Made by a program: the position numbers and the translations under genes. This document shows positions 25,801-38,500 of a DNA stretch of 64,000 bases, in pieces. A model generated the notes under the pieces. The model worked only from the letters and a program-made list of their open reading frames with translations, was not told where the DNA came from and did no database searches. The first letter of the stretch is position 1. Each line of letters opens with the position of its first letter. Location of the stretch: the NCBI GenBank assembly GCA_035578175.1, contig JAQMRL010000012.1, positions 19,960,671 through 20,024,670 on the forward strand, read 5' to 3'. The stretch comes from Catonia carolina (taxonomy: Eukaryota; Arthropoda; Insecta; Hemiptera; Achilidae).

Positions 25801-26474
25801 TATGAACACTAAATCCCTTGCAACAACCTTCAGGAATATTTAATTCAATTTTGATATAAGGTATGCCCATTGAGAATCTCTTTGCGTACGAGAGCCATTC
25901 AAAAATATCAGATTTTTACATATAAATTTATTTTCATGTATATTCAAAAACTTACGTTGATCCACTTCAGACACCACGCACTTGTTCCATAGGTGCAATC
26001 ATTGTTGAAAGCATTTCTTTAAAGCTTTTGTACTTTCTCTTGCCCTGTATCTATACTAATATTATTAAGACAAAGCGTGTTGTATTTTGTGCAGGCTAAT
26101 TTCCAAAATTACTCAACGGATTTTCATGAAATTTTGACAGCATATTGTATTTATATTCACAGCAACATTTTTTTTTTAATTTCAAAAATGATAACCCTAA
26201 GGGCCCTCATGAAGATTTTCATAAATGTGTGTGTGTATGTGTGTGTACGTTGAAGTATACAGTCGAAGCAGCTACACAATTTCTGTTACATATTTATTTT
26301 TTTTAAAATTGATAACACATGTTTCGTATGCGAAGCCGCGCCGGAGGTGCTAGTGAATGCCTAGGGAAGGGAAATAGCCTATTGATTTTATTTCAATTTT
26401 TCGGAATCGAGTTTTTACCTTTAAATACACGTTATCAGGCACCAGAACCCAAAAAAACATGTTTTTAGCAATTG

Positions 26475-26517
<43 letters not shown>

Positions 26518-29500
26518 CACACACACACACACACACACGGCGTGAATGTCTACGATGTGGGTGTGAACGAAATATCTTAAGGATAAAACAGCATACGAAA
26601 TTGAAATTTGGAACAAAATTTAAGTTGGTACCACAAGGGGACCCAACAGAAACATTTTAATAAAAATCAGTAAACCGGAAGTAGTATTTTATTTGTGCAA
26701 TATTAACTTTTTTGCGATTTTCTTAAAACTGCTCCTACGATTTTTTTTCAATCACCTCATTTTCTTATTTTCCACAAGGGTAATTTCTGCTGAAACTATT
26801 GAAGAGGCTGTGTTCTAGGGGTAATTTTTTTTTAAGGTTGTGGCCTTTATATGAATTTTAGGACAAAAGTGTACTACAATTGAAGTTGTAGGACATTAAA
26901 AATTTAAAACTTATTTAAAATATTATTTCCTACAACGCTTAGTTAGCGTCAATTAGCGATTTTCTGTAGTTTGTTCATCAAAATCGGTAAACAAAATTTT
27001 ATGATTGCCGCCTTAAAAATCGTGGGGTCTGCAAACGGAAGGTGTTTCCAGTGAAGTCGATTTCAAAAATTCGACATGAAAACGACACTTTCCTTTCCTG
27101 TATATTCATAGTATTGGGCCGGAGAAAGAAAAACACTTTTTTATTGCAGCCTTATATAAATTTTAGGGCAAATTTGTACTTCATCAAAGTTGTAGAAAAT
27201 TTTAAAAAGGTTCAACTTTTAGTTTAAGCATGTTTTCCACAGCGTTAAAAAAGTGACTGTGTATTTTTTCATTGAAACAGGTAAAAAATAATTTTTTTTA
27301 AGATTGTGACCTTAGTACATGTACATACATGTACAGTGTTTCTAACGTAACCTGGCACTTGGGTTTGAAGAGAGTAGGCGACAGTCATATGGCGAGGGAC
27401 GGGTGGAGGTGCTCGTTGTAACGGCTTTCGAAATACATTGACTAAAACACGTCCGGATTACTCACCGGGTTTATGCAATTTACTATTGTAGTTCACGCAG
27501 TCGGAAGCGGATGTTAACAGTAGTTGATGTTTTTAGGTCGGCAAATACAGGTTTTCTACCTGGCAGCCAAGTGCCAGCTTACATTAGATGGTTGTTCTTA
27601 CAATGAACGAGGAAACCACCTGCCCATAACTGGCAGTTGGAGTGTTAAATTATTTGCACTCAATTTGCTAGTACCAGGGCTACAAAAATAGTTCTGTTTC
27701 TTATCACATGGTCAGCCAATTATATGACTGAAGCATTTAGGAACAGAAGAGGTAGAGGTGTAAAAGACACTAGTCACAATTATCTCGTCTGAGAGTAATG
27801 AATTTCATTATTCAGCCAGACCGTGGTGAATAAAGTGAAGGTGTCATTTGCAGGGTGGAAAGTAGATGCTTCTCAAAGGGCCTGGCATGCTGATAAGCAT
27901 ACTCTTCCACTGAGTGAGGAAGGTTTAGTAAACCACGTCACTCCTCGTTTTACTTAGTAAAGTCTTTGGTGGTTCAAACCAGCCTTTCGGCTGATGACCA
28001 AAACAACAACATGAACAAGGGAAGGTATACCAGTATAAAACGAACTTTTTCTGGTGCTCGTCAGACCGTCTCGAGCGAGATAGCTGAAGCAACACATTCA
28101 AGGTCAGTGAATTAAGAGTGAGGGAACTTAATCCACACATTACACATATCTATTTTTTGCCATTACAGTCATGACGGAGCAAAAGGTCCCATTGCGCGTT
28201 ACGTAACCTATTATTGTCAAGGTTTTAACTAATAAAGGAGTTAAACCAACAGAAATTTTGATACTATTAAAAGCACAGTTTGATGACTGTACCCATTCTC
28301 GGACCTAAGTGCTTAATTGGGGTAACAAGTTTAAAGGTGGACGTGAAAGTGTAGAAATCAAGGTGAAGACCGATTCTCAAAGATGTCAAAACTCCTTATT
28401 CCCGAAAAAGTGCTCGGAACTGTTTTTCTGGAATCGAAGGCCAGTTTTGCTCATTGACTTCCTACTCTATCAATGGACAGTGAATTCCGCCTACTACTGC
28501 CAGCTGTTGGACTGTTGGTTTTAGAGGAAGCCGCCTACAACACTAAAAGATGGATTATCCCAATCAGAGATGTCATTCATTCTTCTTCATGACAACACTA
28601 GCGACTTTAACAAAGAGCAAATAGGTCGAAATGCATTGAGAACCCCTTTAACACTCAGACCATATTTATCACCCTATGACAACTTTTTTGAAATTTTTTG
28701 AAACTGTCCTTGAAAAAATCACTGGGAGGAGAACGGTTTGAAAACGATGAAACTGTGGAACATTACGCGCAAGTGAATGATGAGTCAACCTCAAAATTTC
28801 TTTGAAAAAGGGATCTTCAAGCACCCAAAACGCTAGGAAAACTGTGTAGAGCGTAAAAGACTGTTGAAAAATATTAAGAACATTGTTTGTAATTTCTTAT
28901 CAAAATAAATTTATATAACAAAAGTCTGATTCACATTTGACTCACCTACGTATGTATTTTTAGTTTGCATATGACAAAAGTATAATTTTATAATCAAAGT
29001 CATAGAACATTAAATAAAACTGCAACTTTAATTTATTTAAGAATGTTTTCCTACGGAGCTTAGTTCCAATCAATTAATTATTTTATTAGTTATTTTCTGT
29101 ATTTTAAAGTTCAAGAAAGATTTTTTGATTTTTCTTTAACTTCATTCACTTATGATTAAAATTAGATACCTAGTTTTTGTTCTAATTTCTTTACTCATAA
29201 TTTTTAAAAATAGATTAGTTTTACTTTCTCTTGCCCTGTATATATATAATTTATAAGGAAGGAACGTACTATTGTTTTCATGTCGATTCTTAGAAATCGT
29301 GTTTTCATAGGAATACACGTTTACAGGCTCCCTGAACACAAAAAAAACATGTTTATAGCAATTGCTGTGTGTGTGTGCGCGCGCGCGTATGTGTGTGTGT
29401 GTGAACAAAGTTTTCAAGAACGGAATATCGAACGAATTTGAAACTTGGAACTTACGTGTTACAAGCGGACCCGACACAAACATTTTCATCAAAATCGGCT

Positions 29501-32500
29501 AACCAAAAGTAGTAGTTTGTGCAATTTTTCACTTTTTTGCGATTTTCTCAAAAACGGCTCCAACGATTTTTTTTTAAAATCGCCTTAGTATCTAATTTTT
29601 TTTTTAGCTCTACAACGTAGGATAAGCGTTATGTCTACTGAAACTCTTGCAGAGCCTGAGCTCTCGTGGTATTTTTATTTTAAGATTGCGGCCTTGATAT
29701 TTTTAGAGCAAAAGTGTACAGTATATAATCAACGTTGTGAAACATTAAAAACTTTAATTTTAAACAATTTTTTCAACGCTTATTTTAGCAGCAATTAGTA
29801 ATTTTCTGTATTTTTCTCATGTAAATCGGTAAAAAAATATGATTTTTAAAGATTTCTTCCTTAGTATGCAATTTAGAACAAATATATAACAATCAAAGGA
29901 AATTGAAATATCTACAACTTTTATTTCAAGTTTTTTCTTCTACACAGCCTAATTTAGGGTAAATCAGTGAGTTTTCGTATTTTAAACTCGAACAGAGGTT
30001 GATTTTCAATTTTGCGTCATTCACTTATAATTAAAATTAAGTTATGTTTTCGTTCTAATTTGTTTACTAAAAATTAAACATACGTTATTTTTTCATTATT
30101 TACATTGGCAAGATAAAGTCGTGCGAGTTTCACACTCGATTTTAAAAAACAAAGTATCGGGTAACCTTAAAACAAATGCACTTAGTTGTTCCTTCTTTCC
30201 TCGTATTCTTCAATGTAAATGGGTTCCCGTGAGGTCAAAACCCAAAAAAGACGAATTCAAAATAACTACCCACAGACATAGGCCCTATATGTTTTATTTT
30301 AAAAGGTTTGTACAGAAAGTTTGTTTAAAAATTAAAATTCATGATGGAAATAAAGTAAAATAGATGTAACGAACTAAACGACGTACTGAAGATTTTTATT
30401 AAACAATTACTGTATTTATTCTGCAGGAGGTTCTTCAGGAGGGGCTTCCGCAGCAGGCTCTTCTATTTGGGCTTTGGATCCTCTAGGAGAAGCTTTAGAC
30501 CCCCTAGGAGATTTTGATCCACGTTTACCGTCGTTCATATTGGTTTCACTAGTTTGTATTGATTTGTTATTAGGATCCTCAAATCCTTCGTTTGAGTACA
30601 ATGTCCATAAAATGCATTCTCGACAATCGCCTGCCACTGAAGTCGATTGTAGATGGTAACCGGCGTTTTCAAATTTCTCTAATACTGTCCTTGGATTACC
30701 GTAAACCAAATATAATGGTCTGAAAACACAAACAAAAATAGTTTGTTATTGATTATTTATATTTACATGTTCCGTGATAGGTTATTCAAACTTGAATTTG
30801 GCTCCAATTTGGTTGTATCTGTTGACATAATTCTTTAAATCGTCCCTAAGGCTGCTCGAGACAGATCTAGGGATTTCTTTTTAAATCTGGTGTAAAGCAC
30901 TCACAATATTTGCAATGTAAATAATGAAATATATAACTTCTTTTGAATCATGAGTAAAAAATGTTGGCCTATGCGTTTGGGAAGCTTGAAGATCCCTTCT
31001 TCAAAGAAATTTCGAGGTTGACCATCAGTCAATTGCAAGTGTAATCTTCTACAGGTTGATTGCTTTCAAAACGTTCTCCTCATAGTGCTCTTTCAAGGGC
31101 CCAAACAAATAGTAGTCACAGGGAAATAAATGTAGACTGTAGAAGGGTGTTCAAGGGTTTCCCAATGTATTTTAACCGATTTATCCTTTTTCAATGTCAT
31201 TGTGTCAGCGTTGTAATGAAGAAAAATTACATCTCCGATACGGATAAATTATCTTTTAATTTTTTAGGGAGCTTTCACTGACTCCAACAGCTGGCAGTAG
31301 TTGGCGAAATTCACTGTGCGTTGATCGTAAAGCCAATGAGTAAAACTCGCCTTCGGTTGCAAAAACGAAACAGTCGCAAGGACTTTTCCAGCAGACAGAC
31401 GGGTTTTGGCAAATTTCTGTCGATTAACACCTTCATTAGTTAAAAACTTGACAATAATAAGTTGCGCAACGGGCTTTGGGACCTCTTGATCAGTCATGGC
31501 TGTAATGACCAGAAAACAGAGATGTATGATGTGTCGATTAAGTTTTCTCACTCTTAATTCACCCACCCCCTGACGTTTCCGCCATGTCACTCGGGACGGC
31601 TTGACGAAGTACAAAGAGAAATTCCGGTTTATAATATTACTCACCCTAGAACACACTTAATATACCCGTACGTTTACCGGTTTTAATGAGAAAATACAGA
31701 AAGTCGCTAATTGCCGTTAAACTAAGCGCTGTCGAAAAACATAGCCTACTTGAATGAAATAAAAGTTGTTGATTTTTAAATTTTCTACAACTGATTATAC
31801 AAAAAATTTGCCCTAAAATGCAAATTACACATACACACATGCATATCCAGTGCCCGTTCCAGCTGTCACCGGGTCTGGGTGTTCACCAAGCCTCTCCATC
31901 TTCTTCTGTCCATCCACCATTACTCCTCCTCTATTCGTTCCCATTTGTACCCCCGTTCCTCCACACTCCTCTTAACTTCATCCTTCCATCTTTTTCTTGG
32001 TCGTCCTCTTGATCTCGTTCCGTCCACCCTTCCTTCTTCCATCCTTCTAGGCAACCTTTCCTCCCCCATTCTCTTCACATGACCATACCAACTTATCCTC
32101 ATTTTCTCCACCCTCTTTCTCACACCTTTCACATTTAGCTCCGCTCTAATCTCGGTATTCTTTATTCTGTCTCTCCTTGCCCTACCCTTTATTGCTCTTA
32201 AGAACTTCATCTCCCATGCCTGTAACCTACTCCAACTCCTCTCATTCATCCCCCACGTTTCCGCTCCATATAGCACTGCTGGCGCATAATACAATGTATA
32301 AATCGTTAATTTGGAGCTCTCTGGTATCTAAAATGTAAATTAATGCCGCCATTATTAAAAAAAAAATTTTTACACTACAAGAACTCAGCTCTCCAAGAAT
32401 TACAGAAGCCTTGGCGCTTACCTTATTTTGTAGAGCACAAGAACGTAGTAAATCAAACGATTTTTAAGAAAATCGCTGAAAATTTAACGAATAAACTACA

Positions 32501-35500
32501 ACATCCAATTGACCGATGTTGGTGAAAATATGCGTGTCGAGTCCCGTAACAAAGGTTCATGACACTGCTTTTCGAATATTCGTGGTATAAAAAGTTGGTT
32601 CACAGATAACTTACCAGTTATAATCTGGGAATGAGCTCTCAAATTAAGGAAACTTTATTTTGCTACAAGAAACAAGCTTAAATTCTGTTCTTACTGTTTC
32701 ACAGTCTGAATTATATATTTAATCTTGTTCAATATTTTAAAAGTTTTGAAACCTGCGTTCGAATTTCATCATTGAGTCTTTTCACACTTTCCTCGTAGTT
32801 TGAAAGTTTGTCTTCTACTACTGGAACTAATATATTTTTAGCCTCGGAAACACCACTCGTGTAAATTAATGTGAACAAAGAGATAAATTTGGATTTTTAG
32901 GTTGGTAATGGTGTGTTCACTTGCTTCCTTCCTTTTTCTATTGTACAATACTCTGTAGTTATGTGTTGCTTGTTTTTATATTCTAGTGTATTACAGAGTT
33001 TTCGTCTTGTGATTATTTATTATTATGTTTAAGTGTAATATCCGTAATTGCTTGTTTTTCAGCAATTTTTAAACCATTTTAAACATGGGAACTCCCAGAA
33101 AAAGATTAGCTATCATTTCTCCTCATGAAAATACTAATCTTAAATAACACAAAATGCAAAGTAAGTTTAGGTACATTCAACCGATTTATTAAATTAAAAA
33201 ACGAGACTAGTTCAATAACACTTAGTCGGAAAGGCCACTGCGGCCAAAACGTGCAACAAGTGCCAGAGATGATGCATTTCTTATCAGAAAAAATTTAAAA
33301 AAATCCTTGTACAACTATATTGAGCCTACAAAAGACTTAGTAGTTGTTGGTGTTAGCGTACACGACTCGGCCTGTTGACACTTGGATGTAAAGTCCAGGC
33401 GATCAATTAAAAAGAACTTTATCCTCCTGTCATGATGAAAAAAACCGCTTGATTGGGCAAAAATTCAACGGATTAGAACTGGAAAAAGGTTGTTTTCTGT
33501 AGAAAGCAGTTTCCTTGTTCAAGGAATGAGAGTTCAGCACGTTCGAAGATCATATAACAAAAAAGTTTTACCGAAACACATTCATCCAGTTAAAAATATT
33601 TTAGGGTTGTTTCACTCATATTGGGGTACAAGCCCTTGCCCCTATTGATGGGATGATGAATAGTGACAAAAATACAGATTTTTAAAAAAATCGTTCTGTT
33701 CCATAACTAAACGGACTTGCTGCAGACAGTATAACTTTTCTTCAACAAAATCTTACCACCTCTCATGTGTCCAAAAAACTGAAGACCTATACGAATGAAC
33801 ATGGTATTTCAGTTTCAACATGAACCCTATGGAAAATCGTTGGGCAATTTTCAAGGATAGACTTAGAATTGTCCATAACAGGTAGTTGAAGTGTTATATT
33901 ATTTACTCTTGATCTGCTAGTTCCAGGGCTACAAAAATTAATAACAGAAGAGGTAGAGGTATAAAAGATACTAGTCAAAGTTATCTCCTCTGAGAGTAAT
34001 GAATTTCATTATACAGCCAGACCCTGTGGTGAATGAAGTGAAGGTATCATTTCCAGGGTGGAAATTAGATGCTTTTCAGAGGGTCTGACATGCTGATAAG
34101 CATACTTTTCCACCAGTGAGGAAGGCAATTGTAAACCTACTCATTCCTCGTTTTACTTAATAAAGCCTCTAGAGGTTCAAACCAGCCTTTCGGCTGAAGA
34201 CATATTCACTTATATTGGGGTACGAGCCCATGCCCCTGTTGATGGGATGATTATAGTGACAAAAATATAGATTTAAAAAAAAACGTTCTTTTCCAGAACT
34301 GAACAAAGAAACAAAGAAAGACGAACAAAGAAAAAAACAATGCGATAAGATGAAATACATTTTTGTTTTTGGTTGAAAAAGCTGAACAATGTTCTCTCCA
34401 GGGAGCATGGTAAATAATTTGTATAGGTAAGTTGTTATTTAGAACTGTCACAAGATTCAGAGGTCCAACCGAGCATAAACAACAGATATAGAGAATTTGA
34501 CTGTACATTAAAAGAAAAACTTATTTCAGCCATGATTCGCATTTAGTTTCACGATCATTATATTTAAAATATTAATAAAAAATTAATTGAATTGATATAC
34601 TTAATAGAGTTGAGCTGCTAATAAAATCCAAAGGAGGGCATACTGGGTATTAAAAATTATTTGCAGGTTGACTTTTATATTCTGGTAAATAAATATATTT
34701 TGTAAAAAAAAGTCCATTATTCACATTAGTGTGCACAAGGGTTAAGACAGGTTTATCTAGCTCACTTCCAAACAGAACTATAGTAGTTGCATTTTAAATC
34801 CTTTAATATAGCAACACTTGTGACTTATCTGTTTTCCTCTCATACTTTTGTGTCCATACAACGAACCAAGAAAAAAAAACAATGTAATACGATGAAATAC
34901 ATTTTTGTTTTTGGTTGAAAAAGCTGAACACTGTTCTCTCCAGGGAGCATGGTAAATAATTTGTATAGGTAAGTTGTTATTCAGAACTGTCACAATATTC
35001 AGAGCTTCAGAGATCCAACCGAGCATCCAATGCATCTTTCCGTAAATATCAGTGTATATAAGTGGGTAAAAAAACCTCACCGATTCACTCATCACTAACC
35101 TACTTGCAGAAAAGCTAGAAAGCTGAAATTTGAAGAGAATATTCCCTTTAGGGTAAATAGAAAAGGTAAACATAAACGGTTTCGATATTAACCCTTAAAA
35201 ACTGATATTTTCCGTTTACAAGTTCCGTGCAAAGTAGATGGCTGCAACTCGGAGGAGATGTTACTTATAATTCAACTACAAAAATAATCCTTTAACCATT
35301 TCCAAAATGTACACCTAAAAGGTTAAAAAGTTTATCCAACCCTTTAACCAATATTTCTTATTTACTGAGTTCCGAACGAGTTAAATAGCTGAAACTCGGT
35401 AGAGATATTACGTATAGTAACGCTAAAAAATTACAGCTTAACGATTTCAACAATTTACCCGTAAGGGGTTGAAAAGGGTGTTAAACTATAAATCAATAAT

Positions 35501-38500
35501 TTCAGTTAACTCAATTATAGACGAGCTTGATGGCTGAAAATCGGTGGAAATGTTACGTATAGTGCACAAATTTAACCCTAAAAAAATGTGTCTTAACAGT
35601 TTCCATTATGTACCCCTAAAGGGGTTGAAAAGGGTATTTAACCCTTAAATGTTCGTAAATTTCAAACTAATAAGTCTGTTATTACATTTAAATTGTTTCA
35701 AAATCAGAAAACTTTTTATTTTATTTATTACCTCTTATTCTATTACCTCTTAACAATTACAAAAATTTAAGGGTTGAAAACTGTGTTCAACCCTTAAACC
35801 AATAGTTTTCATTTGTTAAGATCCAGACAAGGTAGATGTTTGAAACTCGGTACAAGTGTTACTGATAGTGCGTCTAAAAAATGTGTCTTAATAGTTTCCA
35901 TTATGTATCCCTAAAGGGGTTAAAAAGGGTATTTAACCCTTAAATGTTCGTAAATTTCAAACTAATAAGTCTATTATTAAATTTAAATGGTTTCAAAATT
36001 GGAAAACTTTTTATTTTATTTATTTATGACCCTAATTTATAAATTATTGAAATAAAACAAAAGTAAAACCAGGTGAAGCCGAGACGGGCAGCGAGTATTT
36101 TATAAAATAGGAAATAGAAAATAAAATTCTTACGGTGATCCACATGCTGGGTAATTTGTAACTAATTTTGCCCCAACGGCTTTCATCAGTTTTGGATCCG
36201 CGCCTTTATCTCCCACCACAATTGGTCCACATACCTTCAAACATATAAAAATAAATATATATTTATAAAATACATAAAAAATAGTCAATACTGATTTTAC
36301 TCACTTTAAAAAAACTGATGTGATGCATTCTCACGACTTTCTCTTGATGTGAATAATGAACATATAACCTATGTTTAATCATGAGTATACAATGTAAACT
36401 AAAACACATAATCTAATTTTAATTATGAGTGAATCACGCTAAATGAAAATCAAGATCTGCATGACTTAAAAATACAGAAAATCACTAATTGATGCTGAAC
36501 TAAGCGCTGTATAAAACACCAATTGAAATAACGGTTATAGGTATGTTAATTTTGTATAATTTTAATTATATGTACGTTTGTTTAAAAATGCACACTAAGG
36601 CTAAAAAAAATAGTGATTTTTTTAATAAATCCCATTTTTTATAGATTTCATTGAGAAAAATACAGAAATTCACTAATTGGCCGGCCCGTGGTGTAGTGGT
36701 CAGCGCAACTGGCTACTATGCCGGGGTTCCGGGTTCGATTCCCGGTCAGGTCTGGCATTTTTTTCATCCGTAAATCACCACATATCATTACCTACGCACA
36801 AGCCCAAGGTTTATGTAGGCATCATCACTCAATAGAAATAAAAAATAAAAAAATAAAAATAAAAAAACTGACGTTAAACTAAGCGCTGTAGAAATGCTTG
36901 GAATAAAAGTTGTAGGTTTGTCATTTTTGTCAACCTTAGAAAATTACCTATTTTCACTACTAGGAAACAGCCCTCAAGAGTTTCGTCAGACATCCCGCTT
37001 TTCCTATCTTTTAGACCTTTTGAAATGTAGTAAATAAAGCGATTTTTTTATATGAACAGTTTTTGAGAAAAAACCAAAAAATAGTTTTACATTGCACGAA
37101 TAAAAATTTAGAGCCGATTGACCGATTTTAATTTTAATTTAAATTAATTTTAATAAATTTAAATTAAAATTTAAATGTAAATTAAGTTTAAATTTTCTTT
37201 GAAATGTTCGAATCGGGTTCCTTAGTGGTTTTTAATAACTTCTGACCCATTGGGTTGGTCTAGAGTTAAATTCGTCGCCGCGAGTCCGCTGTTTTACAGC
37301 TGATTTTTGGAGACGAAGGTTCCTGATTCAAGTCCTAGTAAAGGTAGTTATTTTATACGAATTTTTATTCTAGGCAGTGTACTTTGAACGGTCGGGTTCA
37401 ATTAACAATACTCTCTCAGGAATGGTTGGTCTGGGTCTGTACAAAACTACACCTCATTTACACGTCATCACACAATATCATTCTCATCTGATTGGGTCAT
37501 TGGGGTTGGTTAGTGTTCTGAATTGAACAGATTGCAACGTACACATATTAGCGATAAAAAAAACTTAACTTCTAAGTTTCAATTTCATACGATACTCAGT
37601 TCTTAAGATATTTTTTCTAACCAATCGGTAAAAGTATGTATTTGGGGGTTCAAGGGGCCTGAAAAGTGTATTTCTAGTGAAAACTCGATTTTAAAAAATT
37701 AACATGAAAACATTCTCCTTCCCTATAGATTCATACAGGGCAAGAGAAAGTAAAAATTGTTCGACCGGAAGTTTTAGTTTATTCGCGCGATTTCCTCAAA
37801 AATTAGGCCTACTTCTACAATTTTCTTTAAAATCGCCTAATTTATTACTTTTTTTGTTTCTACAAGATGAGGTAAGCAAAATGTCTGCTGAAATTCGTGG
37901 AGAAGCTGTATTCTTAAGGTAAAAATTATTTTTCTAAGATTTCAGTCATAATATGCATTTCAGGGAAAAACTGTATTAGGATATACCTAATCAAAGTTAT
38001 AGAAAATTAAGAAACCTACAATTTTTATTTCGAAAGTTTACAGAGCTTAGTTTAGCGTTAATTAGAAATTTTCCTTATTTTACTCAAAATTAAAGTCAAA
38101 CAGAGTTGATTTCCATTTAGCGTCAACTACTCATGATTAAAGAAGTTGTTTTTCATTATTTACATTGGCAAGAAAAAGTTGTGATAGTGTTTTACAACAG
38201 ATTTCTCAAAAGTTTCTCAGGCCTATTAATTATATTTTACAAGGATGCATAAAACAAATTTTTTAAATAAAATTATAAAAATTTGTGTTCAATTTTATCG
38301 TTTTTAAAAAATTTGTATATAGTTATTTGTAAAATTAAGCTTCATCGCTATAGTTTACTTTATACAGTAGAATGTATTCATTCATTTAAAAATAGGTCAT
38401 AACGCTACACTTCAATTTTCCTGATGAATTAATTTCCGAACGCCAGTTATGTCAATAAAGAAATTTTGATAATAGTCACGTTCCACGAGTGCTTTGTTTG

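Larger units (their letters stand above)
26029..29215 (+). repeat. ACTTTC repeat with four later insertions
   Basis: Starts ACTTTCTCTTGCCCTGTA, broken by a Helitron at 26050-26353. It carries TG then GCGCGCACAC repeats at 26477-26540, is broken again at 27325-28950 (MITE, TCATCAGCC repeat, mariner relic) and resumes to about 29215. Confidence 0.7.
30884..32575 (-). repeat. ACTTTC repeat, interrupted and rearranged
   Basis: AAATCTGGTGTAAAGCACTC end at 30884, then a mariner relic (30957-31655), a middle block at 31660-31815, a LINE fragment, and the GGCGCTTACC and GACCGATGTTGG blocks to about 32575. Confidence 0.6.
36310..37750 (-). repeat. ACTTTC repeat with two SINEs inside
   Basis: Lies in GCHFR intron 1. 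Blocks run from CATTCTCACGACTTTCTC to GGGCAAGAGAAAGTAAAAA at 37737-37755, interrupted by SINEs at 36681-36862 and 37250-37515. Confidence 0.68.

Noticed and set aside
35150..36096. CRISPR-like or satellite array
   Set aside because: Units are long, diverged and without unique spacers, and the Helitron-type 3' end explains them better.
36681..36756. tRNA gene candidate
   Set aside because: Internal promoter boxes are good, but the same unit with body and A-rich tail recurs elsewhere, so it is a SINE head.
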